From NCBI GenBank assembly GCA_036557885.1, contig DATBGS010000105.1, positions 14,153-78,152 of the forward strand: 64,000 nucleotides of DNA, written 5' to 3'. Position numbers and translations under genes: made by a program. The stretch comes from DATBGS01 sp036557885 (lineage in GTDB: Bacteria; Chloroflexota; Ktedonobacteria; Ktedonobacterales; DATBGS01). This document shows, piece by piece, positions 58,848-64,000 of the stretch; position 1 is the first letter of the stretch; each line of letters starts with the position of its first letter. Under the pieces are notes generated by a model. That model did not search any database, was not told the DNA's origin, and saw nothing but the letters and a program-made list of their open reading frames with translations.

Positions 58848-59852
58848 TTACACGGGCGCCATGCCCTTCATCATGTCTACCAGTTGGGTTGGGTGGCGCA
58901 GCGCCTCCAGGATGGTTGTGGATTCGTAGCCGCAGTGCACCATGCAGTTGGCACAGCGCGGGTCGCGGCCAGTGCCGTAATTCTCCCACTCGGTGCTTTC
59001 CATCAACTCTTTGAAGGTTTCCGTGTGTTTATCCGCCAGCAGGTAGCAAGGCGAACGCCAGCCGGAGACGGTGTAGGTTGGGTTGCTCCAGGCGGTGCAG
59101 CGGTACTCGCGCTCGCCGCGTAAAAACGCCAGATAGAGCGGGTTGTTGTACCAGCGCACATTGCCCGCGCCGTCGTAGATCTGCTTGAAGACTTCAACCG
59201 CCTGCTCACGCGGCAGAAAGACTTGATTGGTCACGGCCTGGTAATCGTATGCCGGGGAGACGATGCAGCCTTCGATCTTGAGGTCGTCTGTGAGGAAGCG
59301 CAGCAACTCAATCACGGCTTCGGGCTTGCTGTCTTTGTAAATGGTGGTGTTGGTGCAGACGCGATAGCCCCGCTCCAGCGCTATCCTCATGCCCTTGACG
59401 GCTTTGTCCCAGACGCCAGGACGATTGACCGACCAGTCGTGCAGGTCGCGCATGCCATCCAGATGCACCACAAAGGCGAACTGCTTGTGGGGCTGGATTT
59501 TCGTCATGGCTCGCTCCATCAGCAGGCCGTTGGTGCAGAGGTAGATATAGCGCCCCTGCGCGATCAACCCGGAGACGATTTCGTGGATTTGCGGGTGAAT
59601 CAGCGGTTCGCCGCCAGGGATGGAGACGATAGGGCAATCGGCTTCGTTGGCGACGCGCAAACACTCGTCCACCGAGAGCTTTTTATGAAAGACGGCGGCA
59701 TATTCGCGGATGCGGCCACAGCCTACGCATTCCAGGTTACACAGCTCCAGCGGCTCCAGCATCAATGTGAGCGGAAACCGATCCTGCCGAAGCAGCTTCT
59801 TCTTCAACAAATATTTCGCAACCGTCATATTCAGACTCATCGGTCTGGACAT
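58848..59852 (-). CDS. hpnH: Adenosyl-hopene transferase HpnH (radical SAM)
   Basis: Radical SAM enzyme attaching 5'-deoxyadenosine to diploptene, the first step of C35 hopanoid side-chain building. The 334-residue protein has the cluster motif CxxxCxxC at residues 38, 42 and 45 (LELCNLECVGCGR), SIPGGEPLIHPQI, VVHLDGMRDLHD and a C-terminal Cys-rich part (CYLLADKHTETFKEL, then CANCMVHCGYEST). The open frame extends to 59972, but the ATG at 59852 with AGGA upstream is preferred. It follows the isoprenyl synthase gene by 17 bases. Confidence 0.95.
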   Translation of the reverse strand: MSRPMSLNMTVAKYLLKKKLLRQDRFPLTLMLEPLELCNLECVGCGRIREYAAVFHKKLSVDECLRVANEADCPIVSIPGGEPLIHPQIHEIVSGLIAQGRYIYLCTNGLLMERAMTKIQPHKQFAFVVHLDGMRDLHDWSVNRPGVWDKAVKGMRIALERGYRVCTNTTIYKDSKPEAVIELLRFLTDDLKIEGCIVSPAYDYQAVTNQVFLPREQAVEVFKQIYDGAGNVRWYNNPLYLAFLRGEREYRCTAWSNPTYTVSGWRSPCYLLADKHTETFKELMESTEWENYGTGRDPRCANCMVHCGYESTTILEALRHPTQLVDMMKGMAPV

Positions 59853-59869
59853 GGATTCCTGTTCCTTCT

Positions 59870-60913
59870 CTAGTAGCGCCGTTCTGCGAGGAAGCGTGCA
59901 AAGGTGGAAAACTCTGCGCGTGCCCAGGGCGGGAGATGTGCCCGCTCCAATTCCAGCATGGCTTTGGAGCAATATTGAGCCAGCATGCCGCGTGTGCGTT
60001 CTTCGGCGCGCGCGCGCTCCAGAATCCCAAGGGTGATCTCAACTTCCTCGTCGTTGAGTGTAGTTTGTTCGTCTTGTTGATAGAGCGCCATCAGCCGCGC
60101 TTTGTCCCTGGGAGGGGCGCTCTGAAGCGCGAAGATGACGGGCAGCGATTTCTTGCGCCGCCGCAAGTCGGCAGCGACGGGTTTGCCCGTCTCGGCGGGC
60201 GTGCCCCAGATGCCCAGCAGATCGTCACCTATCTGGAAGGCCAGGCCCAGCGCTTGTCCGTACCAGCGTAGATGGCTGATCAAGCCGGTATCGCTTGTTC
60301 CCAGCAGCGCCCCAATGTGGGCAGCCGTTTCGATCAGCGTGCCAGTCTTGCGCCCGACTAGCCCCAAATACTCTTCAACCGTCACATCCAGCCGCTGCTC
60401 AAAGGCCAGATCAAGATACTGCCCTTCGACCAACCGCAGGGTAGCCGCGTTGAGGAGTTGCCAGATATGCAGCACCATCTCTGCTGGGAAGCCTTGCTCG
60501 CGGAGTTGCTCCACTGCCACGCCGCTCAGCGCAAAGGCGGCATCTCCGGCATTGATGGCCTGGGCATAGCCCCAGAGTGTCCAGACGGTTGGGCGATGGT
60601 GCCGCTCCTGGTCGCCATCTTGAATATCGTCGTGAATCAGCGAGAAGTTGTGCACCAATTCCAGGGCGGCAGCAGCAGGCAGGGCACGTTCCCAGGCGCC
60701 GCCAGCGGCCTCGCAAGCCAGCAAACACAGCGTTGGGCGTATGGCTTTGCCCAGGGCACGCGGCAGGATATGCCCCTGTTCATCGGTCCAGCCAAAATGG
60801 TAGCGCACCATCTGGTACAGGCCGTCTGGTTTGTGTTCCAGCAGGCGCAGGATGCTCTGCTCGATAGCCGGGCGATAACGTTCCAGAAGCGCTGGGGGTT
60901 CTACTGCCTTCAT
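59870..60913 (-). CDS. ispA: Polyprenyl (probably farnesyl/geranylgeranyl) diphosphate synthase
   Basis: First gene of the hopanoid operon, supplying the C15 (or longer) diphosphate. The 347-residue protein has the first Asp motif IHDDIQDGDQERHHRPTVW, GKAIRPTLCLLACEAAGG, LVGRKTGTLIETAAHIGALLG and the second motif FQIGDDLLGIWGTPAETGKPVAADLRRRKKSLPVIFAL, all typical. Chain length cannot be fixed by eye; farnesyl diphosphate is inferred because the HpnC/HpnD enzymes need it. The SD is weak (GGAT). Confidence 0.88.
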   Translation of the reverse strand: MKAVEPPALLERYRPAIEQSILRLLEHKPDGLYQMVRYHFGWTDEQGHILPRALGKAIRPTLCLLACEAAGGAWERALPAAAALELVHNFSLIHDDIQDGDQERHHRPTVWTLWGYAQAINAGDAAFALSGVAVEQLREQGFPAEMVLHIWQLLNAATLRLVEGQYLDLAFEQRLDVTVEEYLGLVGRKTGTLIETAAHIGALLGTSDTGLISHLRWYGQALGLAFQIGDDLLGIWGTPAETGKPVAADLRRRKKSLPVIFALQSAPPRDKARLMALYQQDEQTTLNDEEVEITLGILERARAEERTRGMLAQYCSKAMLELERAHLPPWARAEFSTFARFLAERRY

Positions 60914-61172
60914 GGTTTATCCGATCTTAAGCATGCCTACTTGTTCGTGTGAAGTGCCGGCTTGCAAGATTTGTGCCGGGTTCATCGCTGCCCTGCGAGC
61001 ATGCTTCAAGAAATCAAGGCACAGACGTATCCAGCGGCGTATCACTGCCTCTGGTGTATCTGCTGCCTGCCTTGAGCAGGGCTATGGTGATTCTTGCAAA
61101 GTTCGTGCCCAGCCAGGCACCCGACGTGTTGGGCAAGCACTGTTAAGGATTGAAGCACAAAAGAACTGTGGT

Positions 61173-61685
61173 TTAGCTGCCTGGCTCTAAGCTGGCCCGA
61201 CAATCCTGGCAAAGGCCAAAGATTGCGAGGTGGTTTAAATCAGCCTCAAAGCCATAACGTTGCTGAAGCATTTGGCTGAGCGGATGGACGATCTCGTCTT
61301 CAAGTTCCCAGATGCCGCCGCAGTTGCGGCAGAGCAAGTGGTGATGCTGGCCGAGGTTGACGGGATGATAGCGGGCGACATGATCGGCAAAATGGGCGTG
61401 TGTGACCAGCCCCAATTCTTCGAGCAGTTCCAGCGTGCGATGAACGGTGGAGAGGTTGATCTGTGGGAAGCGCTCGCGGATGTAAGCGTGGATTTCTTCG
61501 GCGGTGACATGCCGGGCGGGTTGGGCGTGCCCCTCAGCGGATGGTACTGCCTCTGATGCGTTTCCCTCCTGGCTGGAGCAGGCAAAAAGCGCCTCCAGGA
61601 TAAGCTGGCGCTGCGGGGTGAGGCGATAGCCGCGTGCATCAAGCTGTTTGAGCATCTGGCGCCAGGCGTGTTGTACAGTATCCAT
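61173..61685 (-). CDS. Fur-family transcriptional regulator
   Basis: A 170-residue metal- or peroxide-responsive repressor. N-terminal winged helix (RGYRLTPQRQLILEALFA, then AEEIHAYIRERFPQINLSTVHRTLELLEELGLV), regulatory-site residues in HFADHVARYHPVNLGQHHHLLCRNCGGIWEL and a second Cys pair CQDC near the end; with CRNC it forms the structural zinc site. A Ser/Glu-rich insertion (about residues 42-58) lies between helices 2 and 3. The ATG at 61685 has AAAGG upstream. Fur, Zur or PerR cannot be told apart. It lies 260 bases upstream of the hopanoid operon, same strand. Confidence 0.92.
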   Translation of the reverse strand: MDTVQHAWRQMLKQLDARGYRLTPQRQLILEALFACSSQEGNASEAVPSAEGHAQPARHVTAEEIHAYIRERFPQINLSTVHRTLELLEELGLVTHAHFADHVARYHPVNLGQHHHLLCRNCGGIWELEDEIVHPLSQMLQQRYGFEADLNHLAIFGLCQDCRASLEPGS

Positions 61686-61826
61686 GAGGCGCATCCTTTC
61701 TTTCTTTCATCTTATCACACCGCTGCACAGGCGAATTTGCTCGAATTCGCTACAATCTCTATGTGCAGAAAGGAAAGGGAGAAGCGCAAATCTCTGTTCG
61801 CAGCGCCTTGAGCCAGGAGGAACAAC

Positions 61827-62696
61827 ATGATCACTCGATTTGATCACGCCGTGATTGCGGTGCGTGATCTGGAGGCAGCCACGCAGCAGTATCAAAAGCT
61901 GGGTTTTGAGGTCAGGCCAGGCGGAAAGCACACCGGGCGCGGGACATACAACTCCATCATCCGCTTTGGCCTGGATTATATTGAGTTGATTTCGATCTAT
62001 GACAGAGACGAATTGAGCGCCCGCGAACTGAGCGGAACGACGCTGGCGGAATATCTGGACAAGCACGAAGGTGGGTTGGTGGGCTACGCGCTGGCGGCCC
62101 AGGGCATTGAACAAGAGGCGGAGCGCTTTCGGCAGACGGGCCTGGAGGCCCAAGGGCCATTTGCCATGCAGCGTATGCGCCCGGATGGGCGGGAGCTTTC
62201 CTGGCGGTTATTGGTGCCGGGAGGGACGGCCTGGCGTCGGCCCTGGCCCTTCTTGATTCAGTGGGATGCTCCCGATGAGCAGCGCCTGACCTGGGAACAG
62301 CCAGGGACGCACCCCAATGGGGCCAGTGGGGTTGCTGGCGTGCGCGTCCTGGTGCGCGACCTGGACGCAGGGCTGGCGCTCTACCAGCGTCAACTTGGGA
62401 TGGCGCCAGCAGAGCGCGATGAAGCGCCAGGGCTGGGCGCGCACCGAGCCACGTTTCAGGTGGGAAACCTCAGCATTCAGCTTCTGGCACCGGCAGGTAA
62501 AGGCATGGCGCAGCAAGGGCTGGATGCGCAGGGCGAGGGGTTGTTTGAATTGCTCTTGAAGACGAAAGATATGAACCAGACGCTCACCACGCTGGCGCAG
62601 CGGGGCGTAGGCGTCGAGATGGGGCCAGTTGGAACGCTGACGGCGCTCATCCAGCCAGAGCAAGCGCTGGGAGCGCGGATCGCGTTGCGGGCATGA
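61827..62696 (+). CDS. VOC/glyoxalase-like protein with two domains
   Basis: A 289-residue protein of the Glyoxalase_3-like group. The first VOC domain runs from RFDHAVIAVRDLEAATQQYQKLGFEVRPGGKHTGRGTYNSIIRFGLDYIELISIYD; the second from VAGVRVLVRDLDAGLALYQRQLGMAP to LELLLKTKD-like strands and ALGARIALRA. The HTGRGTYN segment is the typical Glyoxalase_3 signature. Metal ligands are only partly evident, and the activity is unknown. SD AGGAGGAAC before the ATG. It is divergent from the Fur-family gene, so a shared regulator is possible. Confidence 0.87.
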   Translation: MITRFDHAVIAVRDLEAATQQYQKLGFEVRPGGKHTGRGTYNSIIRFGLDYIELISIYDRDELSARELSGTTLAEYLDKHEGGLVGYALAAQGIEQEAERFRQTGLEAQGPFAMQRMRPDGRELSWRLLVPGGTAWRRPWPFLIQWDAPDEQRLTWEQPGTHPNGASGVAGVRVLVRDLDAGLALYQRQLGMAPAERDEAPGLGAHRATFQVGNLSIQLLAPAGKGMAQQGLDAQGEGLFELLLKTKDMNQTLTTLAQRGVGVEMGPVGTLTALIQPEQALGARIALRA

Positions 62697-62742
62697 TCTG
62701 GTTGTTCGCAGCGTTGGAGGCGTGCCGAGGCAACGAACGGGC

Positions 62743-63009
62743 TTAATTGATTGTTTCGCGTGAGACAATCCAGCCGCTCACCTCCCGAATGCGCACCACG
62801 CGCCCGCTGGGGGTGAGCACTGCTTTGCCCGCGTCGTTCATCTCCAGCGCGGCGCGGGCCTCCGCCAGTCGGAGCATCAACCTTCCTCCTAAACGGATCA
62901 CTGGTACCCGCCCGCTGTGGACCAGCCGGTAAAGCTGCCAATAGCTCACGCCAAGCGCGGCTGCCGCGCCATGAATGGTAAAGTATTCGCCCAGTTGTTG
63001 TTCTGCCAT
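62743..63009 (-). CDS. Excisionase-type (MerR-like) helix-turn-helix protein
   Basis: An 88-residue DNA-binding protein: EYFTIHGAAAALGVSYWQLYRLVHSGRVPVIRLGGRLMLRLAEARAALE is the HTH_17/excisionase winged-helix pattern. The 30-residue C-terminal part (GKAVLTPSGRVVRIREVSGWIVSRETIN) is beta-like. Such proteins are excisionases, plasmid partition or small regulatory factors; no integrase is adjacent. The ATG at 63009 has GGAGAG upstream, and the frame before it is not family-like. A GAAC-N4-GTTC site lies about 100 bases upstream. Confidence 0.85.
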   Translation of the reverse strand: MAEQQLGEYFTIHGAAAALGVSYWQLYRLVHSGRVPVIRLGGRLMLRLAEARAALEMNDAGKAVLTPSGRVVRIREVSGWIVSRETIN

Positions 63010-63380
63010 CACGCTCTCCCAGTAGTAAACTCTCTTCCCAACATATGTCTGCAAAAGCAAGCAGTGTTTTGTAATCTGTTATCGCTGTGGCATTCCTTCT
63101 AATAGTAGAACATAAGTTCTAAAATGTCAAGGACTATGCACTGAAGATGCGGAGAAGTTTCTGGCAAATTGCGGATCGTCGAGCAGAGGCCAACATAGGG
63201 AGAACTTGCAGCCAATATAGGGGGCTTTCCCCATGCCCCCACCGCCAAAAGCAGCTATCCTTTCCTATCGGGCACAGTGCTCCCTGGTTTCCACCCCGGC
63301 GCGCGAAGGCGAGCACAGGCCCGCTGATCATGTGACCCGGCCAATGACTGGCAAACACTTGTCTATGACAGGAGAACCCA
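63010..63380. other. Intergenic region between divergent genes (371 bases)
   Basis: It holds the GAAC-N4-GTTC palindrome (63107-63120), the direct repeat GCCAAYATAGGG at 63189-63200 and 63211-63222 (22-base period), a hairpin GGGGGC/GCCCCC (63220-63240), and the leader of the secreted-protein gene. I see no coding sequence; a frame on each strand across it is not gene-like. Confidence 0.5.
63107..63120. promoter_or_regulatory. GAAC-N4-GTTC palindrome (LexA/DinR-type box candidate)
   Basis: AGAACATAAGTTCT fits the GAAC-N4-GTTC SOS box known from Gram-positive LexA/DinR. It lies about 100 bases upstream of the HTH gene start. The assignment is by pattern only. Confidence 0.35.
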
Positions 63381-63914
63381 ATGAGAACCTGGCACAACCC
63401 GGCCACTGCGCGGCGACGGTGGCTCTTCTTAGCCTTCCCACCGCTGGCGGCGCTCGCGCTGACCCTGGCGCTGGCCGTCCCCGCCTCGGCGGCGCCCGTC
63501 GTCCAGACCAACGTCCATATCCCCATCAGTGGAGTGGTTTCCGATTCCTGCACTGGGGCAAACATCACCTTCAGCGGCGACTATCATATCAAGTCACAGG
63601 TGAACTATGACGAGGGCGCCGCAGGCATGGGCGTGCACGCCCACGTACACGGCAACATCCACGTCACCGGCACGGACGACCAGGGCAACGAGTACATCGG
63701 GAATGAAGAGGGTGAGACACTCATCGACGGACGGGTTGATGAGGATGGGCAGACTGTGCTCCAGGAGGAGACATCCATCCTCGACACCTTCGAGCTAGTC
63801 AGCCAGGGGGCGGCGCCGAACCTCACCATGAAGGTTTTGGCCCACGTCACGCTGAATCCCAATGGCACGATCACCGCGCTCGTGCAAAGAATTACCACGA
63901 CCTGCCAGGGCTGA
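63381..63914 (+). CDS. Secreted protein of unknown function
   Basis: A 177-residue protein with a clear Sec signal: basic start (MRTWHNPATARRRW), hydrophobic core (LFLAFPPLAALALTLALAV) and a likely signal peptidase I site after ASA (about residue 37). The mature part is beta-rich (VHIPISGVVSDSCTGANITFSGDYHIKSQVN) with two Cys (in SDSC and TTTC) that could form a disulfide between its ends, and alternating Thr/Val strands ending at ALVQRITTTCQG. I do not recognise a family. SD CAGGAG lies before the ATG. Confidence 0.8.
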   Translation: MRTWHNPATARRRWLFLAFPPLAALALTLALAVPASAAPVVQTNVHIPISGVVSDSCTGANITFSGDYHIKSQVNYDEGAAGMGVHAHVHGNIHVTGTDDQGNEYIGNEEGETLIDGRVDEDGQTVLQEETSILDTFELVSQGAAPNLTMKVLAHVTLNPNGTITALVQRITTTCQG

Positions 63915-64000
63915 CGCGGCAGGGGAAGCTGACAGCGATAGACCCACGCCCGCGTGAGCGGCGGCTCCGGGGGTGTGGGCAGGCAAGCGGACGTGGTATA

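Noticed and set aside
61030..61172. tRNA or small RNA gene upstream of the hopanoid operon
   Set aside because: Some short inverted repeats (for example AGCATGC twice) are present, but no cloverleaf or terminator is formed.

Overview
The window reads as a chromosomal segment of a GC-rich, free-living bacterium of the phylum Chloroflexota, probably of the Ktedonobacteria type. This is inferred from the complete hopanoid operon, a DUF4388 protein, TPR and BTAD regulators, extended -10 promoters, GTG/TTG starts with strong Shine-Dalgarno (SD) sequences, and dense intergenic hairpin repeats. No rRNA, tRNA, insertion sequence, prophage or CRISPR array was seen.

Layout. 1-9.1 kb is a housekeeping block: a partial SRPBCC gene, tilS, hpt, a GH35 glycosidase, pgeF, yggS, a DUF6391-like gene, yggT, a DUF167 gene and rplY. 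9.3-19.5 kb carries a prepilin peptidase, a DUF4388/roadblock-like protein, a large membrane protein, an M50 protease, a BON protein, an acyl-CoA carboxylase beta chain and unknowns. 19.5-24.3 kb has a HAD hydrolase, yqeY and metG (one minus-strand operon), efp and a GT2 transferase, followed by a decayed patch (24.4-25.9 kb). argH and a tiny LysW-like gene come next, then a KdpDE-like two-component pair and an APC-family transporter.

The most notable locus is 32.3-40.9 kb. A 73-codon peptide gene ending in Ser-Trp-Trp-Phe-Phe has its own strong promoter and terminator. It is followed by a ComQ-like isoprenyl synthase homologue, a ComP-like receptor kinase (one membrane helix, a PDZ-like loop, about eight membrane helices, GAF-like region, kinase), an FAD oxidoreductase and a BTAD/ATPase/TPR regulator. 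This has the order and architecture of a ComX-ComQ-ComP prenyl-peptide quorum-sensing system, which is known from Firmicutes. Here the kinase is of a different family and no ComA is present.

From 41 to 61.7 kb all genes lie on the minus strand: a membrane protein, a phytoene-desaturase-like flavoprotein, a SpoIIE/STAS/STAS partner-switching module, an acyl-CoA group (enoyl-CoA hydratase, PaaK, CitE-like lyase, CaiB-like transferase), and the overlapping hopanoid operon ispA-hpnH-hpnG-hpnA-shc-hpnC-hpnD-hpnE. The operon runs from isoprenyl diphosphate through presqualene diphosphate, hydroxysqualene and squalene to hopene, then to adenosyl-hopane side-chain building. A Fur-family regulator, a two-domain VOC protein, an excisionase-like HTH protein and a secreted protein close the window.

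Beyond the genes there is a palindromic repeat family with one copy inserted in frame into shc, a second family of hairpins with a conserved TACAAG flank (one a perfect 54-bp palindrome), a tandem CGTAACG operator at identical spacing before two promoters, and a 46-bp tandem repeat.
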